Shown here in pieces: positions 9,515-19,428 of a DNA stretch of 64,000 nucleotides (positions are counted from its first letter, which is position 1; each line of letters starts with the position of its first letter). A program made the position numbers and the translations under genes. This DNA is from an uncultured Methanobrevibacter sp. (GTDB lineage Archaea; Methanobacteriota; Methanobacteria; Methanobacteriales; Methanobacteriaceae). Below the pieces are notes generated by a model. The model saw only the letters and a program-made list of their open reading frames with translations, searched no databases and had not been told where the DNA came from. Where the stretch lies: the NCBI RefSeq assembly GCF_937881195.1, contig NZ_CALGFC010000059.1:1-64000 (forward strand). The letters run 5' to 3'.

Positions 9515-9775
9515 ATGGATCCGTATTCAGTTATTGTTAGACCTCATGTTACAGAAAAGACTATGAATCTAATTGATCAGAGAAATGAACTTACTTTTGT
9601 TGTTTTAAGAGAAAGTGATAAAAAGGCTATTAAAAATGCTTTTGAATTTTTATTTGATGAAAAAGTTAAAAGTGTAAACACTCACATAAATTCAAAAGGA
9701 CTTAAATTAGCATACATTTCTTTAGTTGAAGAAAATGCTGCAGAGGATGTAGCTGTTAAAATGGGAGTATTCTAA
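9515..9775 (+). CDS. rpl23: 50S ribosomal protein L23
   Basis: An 86-residue uL23, at the tunnel exit where SRP and the translocon dock. The open frame extends to a GTG at 9506, but that GTG is inside the AAGGTGG ribosome site, so the ATG at 9515, six bases beyond, is the start. The protein then begins MDPYSVIVRPHVTEK, the usual archaeal N-terminus. L4 lies 48 bp upstream and L2 41 bp downstream. Confidence 0.96.
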   Translation: MDPYSVIVRPHVTEKTMNLIDQRNELTFVVLRESDKKAIKNAFEFLFDEKVKSVNTHINSKGLKLAYISLVEENAAEDVAVKMGVF

Positions 9776-9816
9776 TAGGGAATAAAAAGGATACAAACAT
9801 ATAAGGAGAATAAAAA

Positions 9817-10542
9817 ATGGGAAAACGATTAATACACCAAAGAAGAGGAAGAGGAACTCCTGCTTATCGTAGTGCTTCTCATCGTTTTAAAGATAAGATC
9901 CAATATAGGGCTTATGATAAAATTGAAAAAGAAGGAAGTCTAAAAGGGAAAGTCGTGGATATTGTTCATGATCCTGGAAGATCTGCTCCTATTGCTCAGG
10001 TTAAGTTTGAAAATGGTGAAAAGAAATTTATATTAGCTCCTGAAAGTATTCAAATTGATGATGAAATTGAATGTGGTGTTTCAGCTCAAATAAGTTTTGG
10101 TAATTCTTTACCTTTAGCTGAGATCCCTGAAGGAACTCCAATTTATGATATTGAAAATAGACCTGGGGATGGTGGAAGATTTGTAAGATCTTCTGGAACT
10201 TATGCTTCTTTAATTACACACGATGCTGACAAAGCTGTTATTGAACTCCCTTCTGGAGAATTAAAATCTTTTAATCCAGCATGTAGGGCAACTATTGGTG
10301 TTGTAGCAGGTGGAGGAAGAAAAGACAAACCATTCCTTAAAGCAGGTAAAAGATGGCATGCCTTTAAAGCTAAAGGTAAGAAATCTATGACTGTTAGGGG
10401 AGTAGCTATGAATGCAGTAGATCACCCACACGGTGGAGGAAACAGACAACATCCTGGACGACCTACTACAGTTTCTAGACACACACCTCCAGGAAGAAAA
10501 GTTGGTTCTATTGCGGCTAGAAGAACAGGTAAGAGAAGATAA
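9817..10542 (+). CDS. rpl2: 50S ribosomal protein L2 (L8e)
   Basis: A 241-residue uL2, a primary 23S rRNA binder needed for subunit joining and peptidyl transfer. GKRLIHQRRGRGTPAYRS at the N-terminus and VDHPHGGGNRQHPGRP (207-222) are universal signatures, the latter including the conserved histidine. Ribosome site AAGGAG. S19 follows after 18 bp. Confidence 0.98.
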   Translation: MGKRLIHQRRGRGTPAYRSASHRFKDKIQYRAYDKIEKEGSLKGKVVDIVHDPGRSAPIAQVKFENGEKKFILAPESIQIDDEIECGVSAQISFGNSLPLAEIPEGTPIYDIENRPGDGGRFVRSSGTYASLITHDADKAVIELPSGELKSFNPACRATIGVVAGGGRKDKPFLKAGKRWHAFKAKGKKSMTVRGVAMNAVDHPHGGGNRQHPGRPTTVSRHTPPGRKVGSIAARRTGKRR

Positions 10543-10560
10543 TACTAAGGATGTGACTGC

Positions 10561-10971
10561 TTGGCAAGAAAAGTATTTAAATATCAAGGTTATACTCTAG
10601 AAGATTTACAAAAAATGTCTTTAGAGGATTTAATGAAAATATTACCAGCAAGGCAAAGAAGGTCTTTGAAAAGAGGATTTTTACCAAGACAACAAACTGT
10701 GCTGGATAAATTTAGAAAGTTGAAAAAACAAGAACAAAAAGGTGGAAAACCTCTAGTTATTAAAACTCATTGTAGAGATATGATAGTTTTACCTGAAATG
10801 GTAGGAACTATTTTCGGTATTTACAATGGTAAAGAATTTGTCGAAGTAAAAATAAGTGCTGAAATGATTGGCTCTTATTTTGGTGAATTTGCACCAACTA
10901 GACAAAGAGTTCAACATGGAGACCCAGGTATGGGAGCTACCAGATCATCTATGTTTGTACCACTTAAATAG
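10561..10971 (+). CDS. rps19: 30S ribosomal protein S19
   Basis: A 136-residue uS19 of archaeal type. RRSLKRGF near 32-39 and the C-terminal [13 protein letters not shown] and [12 protein letters not shown] are diagnostic. The start is a TTG at 10561, preceded by AAGGATGTG at good spacing. No ATG in frame would give the conserved [11 protein letters not shown]-terminus. It is between L2 and L22. Confidence 0.96.
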   Translation: MARKVFKYQGYTLEDLQKMSLEDLMKILPARQRRSLKRGFLPRQQTVLDKFRKLKKQEQKGGKPLVIKTHCRDMIVLPEMVGTIFGIYNGKEFVEVKISAEMIGSYFGEFAPTRQRVQHGDPGMGATRSSMFVPLK

Positions 10972-10992
10972 GGTTGTTAAGGAGATTATTTT

Positions 10993-11454
10993 ATGGCTGA
11001 TATTAAATATGCTTATAATGATGAAGATGGCTCTAAAACAGCTCGTGCTATGGGTAAAACTCTTAAAATTTCTCCAAAGCATTCTGTTGAGATATGTAGG
11101 GCAATAAGAGGAATGAATGTAGAAAAAGCAAAAAATTACTTAGTTGAAGTAATTGATATGAAAAAAGCAATTCCTTTCAAAAGACACAATAAAAAAGTGG
11201 GACATAGGAAAGGATTAACTGGATGGCCTAGTGGAAGATATCCTGTTAAAGCAGCTAAACAAATATTAAATATTTTAGAAAATGCTGAAGCTAATGCTGA
11301 ATATAAAGGCATGGATACTGAAAACTTAAAAATAGTACATATTTCTAGCCACAGAGGTTTTGTAATTAAAGGAGGAATTCCAAGAGCATTTGGAAGAGTT
11401 ACTCCTTTTAATACTCCTACAACCCATGTACAAATTGTTTTAGGGGAGGCTTAA
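10993..11454 (+). CDS. rpl22: 50S ribosomal protein L22
   Basis: A 153-residue archaeal uL22, which spans the exit tunnel. [22 protein letters not shown] (26-47 region) and the C-terminal [19 protein letters not shown] match the family. The last codons contain the ribosome site (GGGGAGG) of rps3, which begins 4 bases after this stop, so the two are translationally coupled. Confidence 0.97.
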   Translation: MADIKYAYNDEDGSKTARAMGKTLKISPKHSVEICRAIRGMNVEKAKNYLVEVIDMKKAIPFKRHNKKVGHRKGLTGWPSGRYPVKAAKQILNILENAEANAEYKGMDTENLKIVHISSHRGFVIKGGIPRAFGRVTPFNTPTTHVQIVLGEA

Positions 11455-11458
11455 ATTA

Positions 11459-12313
11459 ATGATTGAAAAAGATTTTGTCACTGAAGGTCTAAAAAGGACT
11501 AAAATTGACGAATATTTAGAAAATGAACTTGAAAGAGCCGGATATGGTGGAATGGATGTTCAAGTAACTCCTTTAGGTACAATGGTAGTTGTATATGCTG
11601 AAAGACCTGGAATGGTTATTGGTAGGGGTGGAAAGACTGTAAGGGCTATTACTCAAACTCTTAAAACTGATTTTGGATTGGATAATCCTCAAGTTGAAGT
11701 TAAAGAAGTTGATGTTCCTGAACTTAATCCAAAAATTATGGCTTATAAAATTGCATCAATGTTACAAAGAGGAATGCATTTTAGAAGAGTAGCTTATTCA
11801 ACCATCCGTAGGATTATGGGTGCTGGAGCTCAAGGTGTAGAAGTAACTATTTCTGGTAAAATTAGAGGGTCAAGATCTGCTGTTGCTAAATTTGTAGAGG
11901 GCTATATCAAAAAATGTGGTGAACCATCAACAAGATTTGTCAATGAAGGTTTTGCTACTGTACAACTAAAACCTGGTGTTTTAGGTATTTTTGTTAGAAT
12001 AATGCCTCCTGAAGCAGTTTTACCGGATAAAGTTGATATTTTGCCTCCAACATTAGAAACTCCTGATGAATCTGAAGATTCTATTGCAACAGAAAAAGTT
12101 GTTGTTGAGTTAGAAGGAGATAATGTTGATGAAGCTAAAATTGCTGAAGAAGAAATAGAAATTGATGAAGTAGAACTTGAAGAATTAGAGGAACTTGAAG
12201 AAGTAGCTTCTGAGGAAGAAACTAATGAAGAAATTTTAGAAGAATCCGAATTAGCTGACTCTGAAGAATCAGATGAATCTAAAGAAGTTCCAAAGGAGAC
12301 TTCAGAAGAATAG
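11459..12313 (+). CDS. rps3: 30S ribosomal protein S3 with acidic C-terminal tail
   Basis: A uS3 of 284 residues. The KH domain motif VIGRGGKTVRAIT (55-67) and the C-terminal S3 signature (about 135-185, including KPGVLGIFVRIMPP) are intact. From about residue 197 a tail of some 85 residues follows, almost entirely Glu, Asp, Ser and Val with runs such as EELEELEEVASEEE. Archaeal S3 proteins often have an acidic tail, but this one seems long. It starts 4 bases after rpl22. Confidence 0.97.
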   Translation: MIEKDFVTEGLKRTKIDEYLENELERAGYGGMDVQVTPLGTMVVVYAERPGMVIGRGGKTVRAITQTLKTDFGLDNPQVEVKEVDVPELNPKIMAYKIASMLQRGMHFRRVAYSTIRRIMGAGAQGVEVTISGKIRGSRSAVAKFVEGYIKKCGEPSTRFVNEGFATVQLKPGVLGIFVRIMPPEAVLPDKVDILPPTLETPDESEDSIATEKVVVELEGDNVDEAKIAEEEIEIDEVELEELEELEEVASEEETNEEILEESELADSEESDESKEVPKETSEE

Positions 12314-12367
12314 GATGATTTAACCTATTCTTTTAAATTAATATTTATTTATTAAGAGTTGAAGTAA

Positions 12368-12574
12368 ATGGCGATTTTAAGAAGTAAAGAAATTTGGGAA
12401 ATGGAAATTGAGGACATTCAAGAAAAATTGACTGAACTCAAAGCAGAATTAGCTAAAAATATTTCTAAGAGTTCTGCTGCTGGGGTTAATGAAAATCCTG
12501 GTAAAATCCGAGAACTTAAAAGGACTATTGCTCGGGTTCTTACAATTATGAACCAAAAACAGAAGGAGAACTAA
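12368..12574 (+). CDS. rpl29: 50S ribosomal protein L29
   Basis: A 68-residue helical hairpin protein uL29. The end pattern NPGKIRELKRTIARVLTI is typical. Start ATG at 12368 follows a GAGTTGAAG site. Its stop TAA is immediately followed by the aIF1 ATG, and the ribosome site for aIF1 (AGAAGGAG) lies in its last codons, so the two are coupled. Confidence 0.95.
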   Translation: MAILRSKEIWEMEIEDIQEKLTELKAELAKNISKSSAAGVNENPGKIRELKRTIARVLTIMNQKQKEN

Positions 12575-12913
12575 ATGAAAATCTGTGATGTATGTGGTCT
12601 TCCTGAAGAACTTTGTGTTTGCGAAGAAATTGCAAGAGAAGTTCAAACTGTAAAAGTATACACAGTTAGAAGAAGATTCGGAAAACTTATGACAATTGTA
12701 GAAGGTATAGATGAACATGATATTGATATTAAAGAGCTTACTAAAGAACTAAAAGCTAAATGTGCTTGTGGAGGTACAGCTAAAAAAGGTCAAATAGAAC
12801 TTCAAGGCGACCATAAAAGGAAAGTTAAAGAAGTTTTATCTGACATGGGCTTCTCTTCAGACACTATTGAAATCAGAGACTCTGATAAAAAATTCAATAG
12901 AAGGAAAAGGTAA
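12575..12913 (+). CDS. translation initiation factor aIF1 (SUI1)
   Basis: A 112-residue SUI1-fold factor that checks start-codon pairing on the 30S subunit. The SUI1 core follows from about residue 25, with the conserved [18 protein letters not shown] and [12 protein letters not shown] segments. An N-terminal CxxC...CxC cluster (Cys 4, 7, 14 and 16) probably forms a small zinc knuckle, as in other archaeal aIF1. It is fused in operon with rpl29. Its presence is relevant to the unusual start codons seen elsewhere in the window, though nothing in this copy looks abnormal. Confidence 0.95.
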   Translation: MKICDVCGLPEELCVCEEIAREVQTVKVYTVRRRFGKLMTIVEGIDEHDIDIKELTKELKAKCACGGTAKKGQIELQGDHKRKVKEVLSDMGFSSDTIEIRDSDKKFNRRKR

Positions 12914-12963
12914 TCTTTAGAGAATTATATGGATAATAAATTAAAATTATTAATTATCTATAT

Positions 12964-12973
12964 TATTTATATG
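12964..12973 (+). promoter_or_regulatory. TATA box for an internal leaderless promoter
   Basis: TTATTTATAT is centred about 24 bases before the ATG of the Rpp29 gene, which has no Shine-Dalgarno site. This predicts a second, leaderless promoter inside the operon. Confidence 0.45.
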
Positions 12974-12992
12974 ATATCATAAATCCTTTAAA

Positions 12993-13310
12993 ATGTCATT
13001 AAACCCACAAATTCAATTATTAGATAATATGATAACCTCAAAGAATATTTTTCATCATGAATTGATTGGATTAAACTTAAAGGTTTTTAATAGTTCTAAT
13101 AATTTTTTAATTGGAATTAGTGGGAAAATCATAGATGAAAGGAAAAAAACTATCACTATTGAAACTGAAGATAATGGGATTAAAATAATTCCAAAAGATG
13201 TTTCAATTTTTCATCTTTTTCTTCCAAATGGAGAATTAGTTGAAATTGACGGTAAGATTTTAGTTAATCGTCCTGAAGATAGAATTAAAAAGAAATATAA
13301 AAAGTTATAA
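12993..13310 (+). CDS. rnp1: RNase P protein component 1 (Rpp29/Pop4)
   Basis: A 105-residue Rpp29-like protein, one of the archaeal RNase P protein subunits that help the RNA subunit cut 5' leaders from pre-t[25 protein letters not shown] and the final [13 protein letters not shown] match the Sm-like barrel and basic tail. Located between aIF1 and S17 as in other Methanobacteriales. The start lacks a ribosome site and may be leaderless. Confidence 0.93.
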   Translation: MSLNPQIQLLDNMITSKNIFHHELIGLNLKVFNSSNNFLIGISGKIIDERKKTITIETEDNGIKIIPKDVSIFHLFLPNGELVEIDGKILVNRPEDRIKKKYKKL

Positions 13311-13357
13311 TATACAATTATAATTATATACGGTTTAAAAGTTATATTGGTGATAAT

Positions 13358-13678
13358 ATGGTTGGTCTTAATGTTCAACAAGTAGAAGCTGAATGTAATG
13401 ATGCTAACTGTCCTTTTCACGGAACTTTACCAGTTAGAGGACAAGTCCTTGAAGGAATTGTTATTAGTGATAAAGCAGAAAGGACTATTACAGTAGAGCG
13501 CAGTTTCTATAAATTCATACGTAAGTATGAAAGATATGAAAAGAGAAAATCAAAAATTAATGTTCATAAACCTGATTGTTTCAATGTAAAAATTGGAGAT
13601 TCAGTTAAAATAGCAGAATGCAGACCTTTAAGTAAAACTAAGCATTTTGTATTAGTAGAAGTAAAAGGAGACAGCTAA
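13358..13678 (+). CDS. rps17: 30S ribosomal protein S17
   Basis: A 106-residue archaeal uS17 (S11e type) with an OB fold. [16 protein letters not shown] (19-34) and [23 protein letters not shown] near the C-terminus are diagnostic. Ribosome site GGTGAT before the ATG. The L14 ATG begins immediately after its stop, with GGAGA in its last codons. Confidence 0.97.
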   Translation: MVGLNVQQVEAECNDANCPFHGTLPVRGQVLEGIVISDKAERTITVERSFYKFIRKYERYEKRKSKINVHKPDCFNVKIGDSVKIAECRPLSKTKHFVLVEVKGDS

Positions 13679-14077
13679 ATGAAAACTCTTACATCTAATG
13701 TATCTAAATCTCTACCTATTGGGGCTCGTCTCAGTTGTGTAGATAATACAGGTGCACGTGAAATCGAAATTATATCTGTTAAAGGATATAAGGGAGTACG
13801 TAGGAGACTTGATGTTGCAGGTGTTGGCGATCTTGTTGTTGCTTCTGTAAAAAAAGGTACTGCAGATATGCGTAGAGAAATTGTCAATGCTGTTGTTGTG
13901 AGACAAAAAAAAGAATATCGTCGTGCTGATGGATTTCGTGTAAAATTTGAAGATAATGCTGCAGTTATTATTACTCCTGAAGGAGTATTAAAAGGATCTG
14001 AAGTTAGAGGTCCTGTTGCTAAAGAAGCAGCAGATAGGTGGCCTAGTGTTGGAAGTGCTGCAAGTATTTTGATTTGA
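13679..14077 (+). CDS. rpl14: 50S ribosomal protein L14
   Basis: A 132-residue uL14, which forms intersubunit bridges with 16S r[23 protein letters not shown] (20-39) is the universal signature and [17 protein letters not shown] closes the protein. It abuts rps17 upstream without a gap and L24 follows after 16 bp. Confidence 0.98.
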   Translation: MKTLTSNVSKSLPIGARLSCVDNTGAREIEIISVKGYKGVRRRLDVAGVGDLVVASVKKGTADMRREIVNAVVVRQKKEYRRADGFRVKFEDNAAVIITPEGVLKGSEVRGPVAKEAADRWPSVGSAASILI

Positions 14078-14093
14078 TTATTAAGGTGAAAAA

Positions 14094-14447
14094 ATGTCAA
14101 AACAACCAAGAAAACAAAGAAAAGCTCTTTATAATGCATCTTTACACCTTCGTCGTAATATTATGAGTGTCACTTTGAGTAAAGATTTAAAAGAGGATTT
14201 TGGAAAAAAATCTTTACCTATTAAAACTGGTGATTCTGTACAAATCATGCGTGGTGAATTCAAAGGGCATGAAGGGAAAGTTGAAAAAATAGACTCTAGA
14301 AATTATAGGATTAATGTTGAAGGAGCTACTTTGAGTAAACCTGATGGAAACTCTGTTTTCTTCTCAGTTCATCCATCTAATTTAATGATTGTTGATGCAG
14401 ATATAAAAGACGAAAGAAGAAGTAGAATTATTGAGAGGAAGGGATAA
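14094..14447 (+). CDS. rpl24: 50S ribosomal protein L24
   Basis: A 117-residue archaeal uL24 (L26e). The KOW motif spans [19 protein letters not shown] (48-66). The N-terminal [20 protein letters not shown] is typical. Ribosome site AAGGTGA. Its last codons carry the GAGGAAGGGA site of S4e. Confidence 0.97.
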   Translation: MSKQPRKQRKALYNASLHLRRNIMSVTLSKDLKEDFGKKSLPIKTGDSVQIMRGEFKGHEGKVEKIDSRNYRINVEGATLSKPDGNSVFFSVHPSNLMIVDADIKDERRSRIIERKG

Positions 14448-14448
14448 A

Positions 14449-15177
14449 ATGGCAAAAATGGGATCAAGAAAGCATCTTAAAAGATTTAAAGCTCCTAAAA
14501 ATTGGCCTATTAGTCCAAAAGAAAATAAATGGACAGTTAAACCTGCAGCGGGACCTCATGCTATTGAAGATTCTTTATCTTTACTCGTTGTAATTAGGGA
14601 TATTTTAGGATTAGCTGATAACTCAAGAGAAGCAAAAAGAATTATTAATACTGGTAAAGTATTAGTTGATGGTAGAGCTAGAAAAGATTACAAATTTCCA
14701 GTAGGTTTTATGGATGTAGTTGAAATTCCAGCTTCTAAAGAATTTTATAGAGTTTTACCAGATTTAAAAGGTAGATTAACTCTTCATCCTATTTCTGAAG
14801 AGAATAGTAAATTTAAATTATGTAAAATAAGTAATAAGACTACTCTAAAGAAAGGTAAAATACAATTAAATCTTCATGATGGTAGAAATCTTATTGTAGA
14901 AGATCTTTTCTCTGCTAATGATGTAATAAGTTTATCTATCCCTGATCAAGAAGTTAATGACAATTTCAAGTTTGAAGAAGGTTCTCTAGTGCTTATTACT
15001 GGAGGTAAACATATTGGTGAAATTGGTAAAATCAATGAAATCAATATTAATAAATCATCTAATCCAAATACAGTTGTTGTTGAAAATGATAAAAAGGAAA
15101 ATTTCCTTACATTGAAAGATTATGCGTTTGTCATAGGAAAAGAAAAGCCTGCAATATCACTTCCAGGAGGTAAATAA
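14449..15177 (+). CDS. rps4e: 30S ribosomal protein S4e
   Basis: A 242-residue eS4, absent from bacteria. [18 protein letters not shown] opens it, an S4-type RNA-binding segment lies at about 43-90, and a KOW-like [11 protein letters not shown] occurs near 190. The frame reaches back to a TTG at 14431, but that overlaps L24 and the ribosome site, so the ATG at 14449 is chosen. L5 starts directly after the stop. Confidence 0.97.
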   Translation: MAKMGSRKHLKRFKAPKNWPISPKENKWTVKPAAGPHAIEDSLSLLVVIRDILGLADNSREAKRIINTGKVLVDGRARKDYKFPVGFMDVVEIPASKEFYRVLPDLKGRLTLHPISEENSKFKLCKISNKTTLKKGKIQLNLHDGRNLIVEDLFSANDVISLSIPDQEVNDNFKFEEGSLVLITGGKHIGEIGKINEININKSSNPNTVVVENDKKENFLTLKDYAFVIGKEKPAISLPGGK

Positions 15178-15690
15178 ATGAACCCTATGGAAGAAGTTGT
15201 AATATCTAAAGCTACTTTAAATATAGGTGTTGGAGAATCTGGAGAAAGATTATCTCGTGCTATGAATCTTTTATCTGAATTAACTGGTCAAGAACCTGTA
15301 AAAACTTTTTCTAAAGTAACAAATCCCGAATTTGGTATTAGAAAAAACCAACCTATTGCATGTAAAGTTACTTTACGTGGTGAAAAGGCTAATAAAGCTA
15401 TTAAAATGGTTTTAGATGGAATTGGCAATAATTTAAGAGAGAAACAATTTGATGATCAAGGTAATGTTTCTTTTGGTATAGCTGAACATATTGATATTCC
15501 AGGTATTCGTTATGATCCTGATATTGGTATATTTGGTATGAATGTTTCTGTTACTTTTGAAAAACCAGGATATAGGATTAAAAGAAGGAAAATCCAACAA
15601 AAGAAAATTCCTAAAAGGCACATGGTTAAAAAGGAAGAGACAATTAAATATATGGAAGATAAATTCCAAGTAAATGTTAATCAAGAATAA
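15178..15690 (+). CDS. rpl5: 50S ribosomal protein L5
   Basis: A 170-residue uL5, a 5S rRNA binder contacting the P-site t[17 protein letters not shown] (16-29), [17 protein letters not shown] and [19 protein letters not shown] are family signatures. Ribosome site GGAGG is in the end of S4e. A 125-bp AT-rich gap follows before S14, longer than most gaps here. Confidence 0.98.
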   Translation: MNPMEEVVISKATLNIGVGESGERLSRAMNLLSELTGQEPVKTFSKVTNPEFGIRKNQPIACKVTLRGEKANKAIKMVLDGIGNNLREKQFDDQGNVSFGIAEHIDIPGIRYDPDIGIFGMNVSVTFEKPGYRIKRRKIQQKKIPKRHMVKKEETIKYMEDKFQVNVNQE

Positions 15691-15815
15691 TTTCTTGGGC
15701 TTATATTAATAATTTAGTTTATAATTAATAATTGAATTTATAAATAATTAAATTTATTAATAATTAAATTTATTAATTGAGAATAATTAATGTTTTAAAT
15801 AATTAAGGTGATATG

Positions 15816-15959
15816 TTGCCAAGAAAATACGGAAAAGCAGCAAAAAAATGTAGTCGTTGTGGAGATCATTCTGCTATGGTCAGTCGTTACGGACTCATGT
15901 TATGTAGGCAATGTTTTAGAGAGATTGCTCCTAAAATTGGATTTAAAAAATATAATTAG
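15816..15959 (+). CDS. rps14: 30S ribosomal protein S14, zinc type
   Basis: A 47-residue uS14 of the zinc-binding form, too short for many gene finders. It reads [18 protein letters not shown] and continues to a GFKKYN end. Zinc ligands are Cys12, Cys15, Cys30 and Cys33. The AAGGTGAT ribosome site at 15805 leaves only one base before an ATG at 15813 but four before the TTG at 15816, which also gives the usual MPRKYG start, so TTG is chosen. S8 begins 11 bases downstream. Confidence 0.93.
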   Translation: MPRKYGKAAKKCSRCGDHSAMVSRYGLMLCRQCFREIAPKIGFKKYN

Positions 15960-15970
15960 AGGTGTTAATT

Positions 15971-16363
15971 ATGACTCTTATGGATCCTCTTGCTGATGCT
16001 CTTACTAATATAAGAAATAATGAACTTCAAGTTAATGAATCATGTTCTATTTCTCCTGCCTCTAAATTAATTGGGCAAGTTTTGAGCACAATGCAAAAAG
16101 AGAATTATATTGGTGAATTTGAATATATAGATGATAACAAGGCGGGAAAGTTTCAAGTTGAACTTGAAGGTAACATCAATCAATGTGGTGTTATAAAACC
16201 TCGTCATGCTGTTAAGAAAGATGAGTTTGAAAAATTTGAAAAAAGATATTTACCAGCAAAGAATTTTGGAATTTTAATAGTCACTACTCCTGAAGGCATC
16301 ATGACTCATAATGATGCTAAAGAAAGAGGTATTGGTGGCCGTTTGCTGGCTTACATGTATTAG
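15971..16363 (+). CDS. rps8: 30S ribosomal protein S8
   Basis: A 130-residue uS8, a core 16S rRNA binder. [16 protein letters not shown] opens it, and [25 protein letters not shown] is the C-terminal rRNA-binding signature. An in-frame GTG at 15962 lies inside the GAGGTG ribosome site, so the ATG six bases later is the start. Confidence 0.97.
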   Translation: MTLMDPLADALTNIRNNELQVNESCSISPASKLIGQVLSTMQKENYIGEFEYIDDNKAGKFQVELEGNINQCGVIKPRHAVKKDEFEKFEKRYLPAKNFGILIVTTPEGIMTHNDAKERGIGGRLLAYMY

Positions 16364-16371
16364 GTGATAAA

Positions 16372-16905
16372 ATGGTTATAGCTGCTAATATTAAGGAAGA
16401 AATTGGTATTCCTGAAGGTGTAGATGTTACCATTGGTGATAATGTAACAGTTAAAGGACCTCAAGGCGAGATTTCTAGAAAATTTACATATCCTAATATA
16501 TCTATGAAAAAGGAAGATGGAAAAGTAGTTTTAGAAACTCTCTTCCCTAAGAAGAAAGATAAATCCATGATAGGAACTACTCGTGCTCATATTAATAATA
16601 TGATTATTGGGGTTACTGATGGATTCACTTATCATATGAAAATTGTATTTGCTCACTTTCCAATGAATGTAAAAGTTAGTGGAAATAAAGTCAATATTGA
16701 TAATTTCCTTGGTGAAAGACATCCTCGTACTGCTAAGATTGTTGGCAGTGCAAAAGTTAATGTTAAAGGTGATGAAGTTACAGTCACTGGTATTAATAAG
16801 GAAGATGTTGGTCAAACTATGGCTAATTTAGAGCAAGCTACTAAGATTAAAGGAAGGGACCCAAGAGTATTCCAAGATGGAATATATCTTATAGAAAAAG
16901 CTTAA
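16372..16905 (+). CDS. rpl6: 50S ribosomal protein L6
   Basis: A 177-residue uL6 with two tandem repeats of the same fold. GVTDGFTYHMKIVFAHFPM (80-98) and FLGERHPRTAKIVG are typical of the archaeal form. Ribosome site GGTGAT, 8 bp after S8. Confidence 0.97.
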   Translation: MVIAANIKEEIGIPEGVDVTIGDNVTVKGPQGEISRKFTYPNISMKKEDGKVVLETLFPKKKDKSMIGTTRAHINNMIIGVTDGFTYHMKIVFAHFPMNVKVSGNKVNIDNFLGERHPRTAKIVGSAKVNVKGDEVTVTGINKEDVGQTMANLEQATKIKGRDPRVFQDGIYLIEKA

Positions 16906-16956
16906 ATAAATTTATTAATTAAAAAAATCATTATTTATGATATTATTGGTGATTCA

Positions 16957-17283
16957 ATGAAGAAAAAATTCAAAAGACAAGAATACGCCAGATATAAAAA
17001 GCTTGGAATAAAATGGAGACGTCCAAGAGGGAAAACTAGTAAAATGAGAAGGTATGAAGCAGGAAAACCTGCAATGCCTGCTATTGGTTATGGTTCTCCT
17101 AAATCTGAGAGAGGATTACATCCATCTGGATTTAAAGATATTCTTGTTAGAAATATGTCTGAATTAGAAAATTTAAATCCTGATACTGAGGCTGGCAGAA
17201 TTAGTGCTACTATTGGTAAGAAAAAAAAGGAAATGATGTTAACTAAGGCATCAGAATTAGGAATTAAAATTTTAAATAAATAA
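16957..17283 (+). CDS. rpl32e: 50S ribosomal protein L32e
   Basis: A 108-residue eL32, restricted to archaea and eukaryotes. KKKFKRQEYARYKKLG, then WRRPRGKTSKMRR (20-32) and PAIGYGSPKSERGLHPSGF are diagnostic. Ribosome site TTGGTGAT. A 418-bp gap follows, so the transcript may end here. Confidence 0.96.
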   Translation: MKKKFKRQEYARYKKLGIKWRRPRGKTSKMRRYEAGKPAMPAIGYGSPKSERGLHPSGFKDILVRNMSELENLNPDTEAGRISATIGKKKKEMMLTKASELGIKILNK

Positions 17284-17701
17284 TTTTTATTAGATAACAA
17301 ATTTATTAGAGAATATAGTATTATGTATTGTATAAATAAATTTTAAATTAAAATAAATTTTAAGATTTTTTAATTTTAAGATTTTATGGATATATTGAGT
17401 AAAATGATTATTGATGAATAGTTATAATAATAAAAATACATTTGTGATAATATTTGTCGATAAATACTAAATGATATTTTATCTCATAATATTGATTTTA
17501 ATTTAATAATATGTATTCTAATTAGATATATTGGGAGTATAAACTTATTGGATAAATAATAATTTTTATTTATATATTTAATAAGTATATTTCTTGTGTT
17601 ATTTAGTATTATTAAAAGTTAAGGGAGCTTAAATCAATAATTAGGATTATGTTATAATTATTGTTTAATTAAGCTAATAAAAGCTAAAATGGAGGTTTAT
17701 T
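17284..17701. other. 418-bp gap inside the ribosomal cluster
   Basis: AT-rich. T-rich runs after the L32e stop could terminate, and a new promoter for L19e is likely. TATA-like boxes occur near 17571-17580 (TATATATTTA region), and GGAGG at 17691 is the L19e ribosome site. No gene is seen. Confidence 0.5.
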
Positions 17702-18148
17702 ATGAATCTTACCACTCAAAAGAGATTAGCTGCAAGTATACTCAAAGTTGGGATTAATAGAGTATGGATTGATCCTGAACAAATTGAAGAAGTATCAAGG
17801 GCTATTACAAGAGAAGGTGTTAAGCAGCTAATTGATCAAAAAGCTATAAAAGCTAAACCTCAAAAAGGTATTAGTAGTTATAGATCAAAAAAATTAGCTG
17901 AGCAAAAGAAAAAAGGAAGAAGAAAAGGTAGAGGTAGCATTAAAGGAGCTAAATATGCAAGAACTCCTAAAAAACAAGCTTGGATGACTACTATAAGGTC
18001 TTTGAGAAAAGATCTTAAAACTATGCGTGATGCAGAAGAGATTGATGTTACTACATATCGTAAATTGTATAGAATGGCTAAAGGTGGAGCCTTTAGAAGT
18101 AAATCTTATATGAAAACCTATGCCAGGGATCATGATTTGATTAAATAA
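17702..18148 (+). CDS. rpl19e: 50S ribosomal protein L19e
   Basis: A 148-residue eL19. LTTQKRLAASILKVGINRVWIDP (3-25 region) and the basic stretch KKKGRRKGRGSIKGAKYAR are diagnostic. Strong GGAGG ribosome site. L18 follows with its ribosome site (AAGGAGG) overlapping this stop. Confidence 0.97.
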   Translation: MNLTTQKRLAASILKVGINRVWIDPEQIEEVSRAITREGVKQLIDQKAIKAKPQKGISSYRSKKLAEQKKKGRRKGRGSIKGAKYARTPKKQAWMTTIRSLRKDLKTMRDAEEIDVTTYRKLYRMAKGGAFRSKSYMKTYARDHDLIK

Positions 18149-18160
18149 GGAGGAATGAAT

Positions 18161-18736
18161 TTGGCACAAGGATCAAAATATAAAGTAGCATTTAGAAGAA
18201 GAAGAGAAGGGAAAACTAATTATGATGCTAGAATGAAATTAGTAGATTTAGATAAATCTAGATTAGTAGTTAGAGTTTCCAATGCTAATGTTATAGTTCA
18301 AATTATTAATGTGGGAGAAAACGGTGATGAAACTGTTGTTTCTGCACATTCTAAAGAATTACAAAAATTAGGTTGGTTAGGTGGAACTAAAAACACTAGT
18401 GCAACTTATTTAACTGCTTATTTATGTGCTAAAAAAGCTTTAGACAAAGGTGTCGAGAAAGCTGTTTTAGACATTGGTTTAAAATCATCTATTAAAGGTT
18501 CTAAAGTTTTTGCAGCTGTTAAAGCAGCTAATGATGCAGGATTAGATGTTCCTTATGGGGAATCTATTGTACCTAGTGATGATAGAATTGCTGGTGAACA
18601 TATTGCGGAATATGCTAAGTCTTTAGACGATAATGAAGTTAAAAAACAATTTTCTAAATATTTAGAAAGAGGACTTCAACCTGTAGATTTACCTAATCAC
18701 TTTGAAGAAATTAAAAATAAAATTGAGAAGGCTTGA
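18161..18736 (+). CDS. rpl18: 50S ribosomal protein L18 (L5e type)
   Basis: A 191-residue archaeal uL18, which carries 5S rRNA to the large subunit. [23 protein letters not shown] and [18 protein letters not shown] are typical. An ATG at 18155 is one base from the GGAGG site, too close. The TTG at 18161 has a 7-base spacer and gives the conserved MAQGSKYKV start, so it is preferred. The choice changes only two residues. Confidence 0.95.
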   Translation: MAQGSKYKVAFRRRREGKTNYDARMKLVDLDKSRLVVRVSNANVIVQIINVGENGDETVVSAHSKELQKLGWLGGTKNTSATYLTAYLCAKKALDKGVEKAVLDIGLKSSIKGSKVFAAVKAANDAGLDVPYGESIVPSDDRIAGEHIAEYAKSLDDNEVKKQFSKYLERGLQPVDLPNHFEEIKNKIEKA

Positions 18737-18744
18737 GGGGTACT

Positions 18745-19389
18745 ATGAGTTTTAATATGGAAGACTGGGAACCTAAAACAAAAGTTGGTAGAATGGTCAA
18801 AGATGGTACCATTACTGATATTGATGAAATATTTGAAAAAGGTCTCCCAATAATGGAATTAGAAATAATTGATGCTTTAGTTCCTGATTTAGAAGAAGAA
18901 GTAATGGATGTAAATTTAGTCCAAAGAATGCATAAATCTGGAAGAAAAGTTAACTTTAGAGTAATTGTTGCAGTTGGCAACAAAAATGGTTATGTTGGTT
19001 TAGGCCAAGGCAAAGCTCGTGAAGTAGGTCCGGCTATCAGAAAAGCTGTTGATGATGCTAAATATAATATCATCAAAGTTAGAAGAGGCTGTGGAGATTG
19101 GGGTTGTGTATGTGGAAGAGAACATACTGTACCATTTAAAGTAGAAGGTAAAACTGGAAGTGTTAATGTTATTTTGATGCCTGCTCCTGCAGGTGTTGGA
19201 TTAGCTGTTGGAGATGTTGGTAAAACAATATTGAAACTTGCTGGAATCGGTGATGTATGGTCTCAAACTAGTGGTCAAACTCAAACTACAGTTAACTTTG
19301 CTAATGCAATTTTTGAAGCTTTAAAACAGTTAACTAAAGTTAAAGCTAGTGAAAAAGATCTTAAAAATATGGGTGTATGCTCTAGCTAA
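18745..19389 (+). CDS. rps5: 30S ribosomal protein S5
   Basis: A 214-residue uS5, a fidelity protein of the decoding region. The S5 double-stranded RNA-binding domain holds [21 protein letters not shown] (about 72-92), and [17 protein letters not shown] follows in the second domain. A Cys-rich CGDWGCVCG lies near 118-126. The frame reaches a TTG at 18733, but GAGGGG at 18735 is the ribosome site, so the ATG at 18745 is the start. Confidence 0.97.
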   Translation: MSFNMEDWEPKTKVGRMVKDGTITDIDEIFEKGLPIMELEIIDALVPDLEEEVMDVNLVQRMHKSGRKVNFRVIVAVGNKNGYVGLGQGKAREVGPAIRKAVDDAKYNIIKVRRGCGDWGCVCGREHTVPFKVEGKTGSVNVILMPAPAGVGLAVGDVGKTILKLAGIGDVWSQTSGQTQTTVNFANAIFEALKQLTKVKASEKDLKNMGVCSS

Positions 19390-19428
19390 TAGCTATAATT
19401 AATATATATGTAATATATAGGTGATTAA

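Noticed and set aside
14431..14448. TTG start for S4e
   Set aside because: It overlaps the end of L24 and contains the ribosome site. The ATG at 14449 gives the conserved N-terminus.
15808..15996. 62-codon frame over the S14 gene
   Set aside because: It is a different frame of the same DNA. The S14 frame has the complete zinc motif and a ribosome site.
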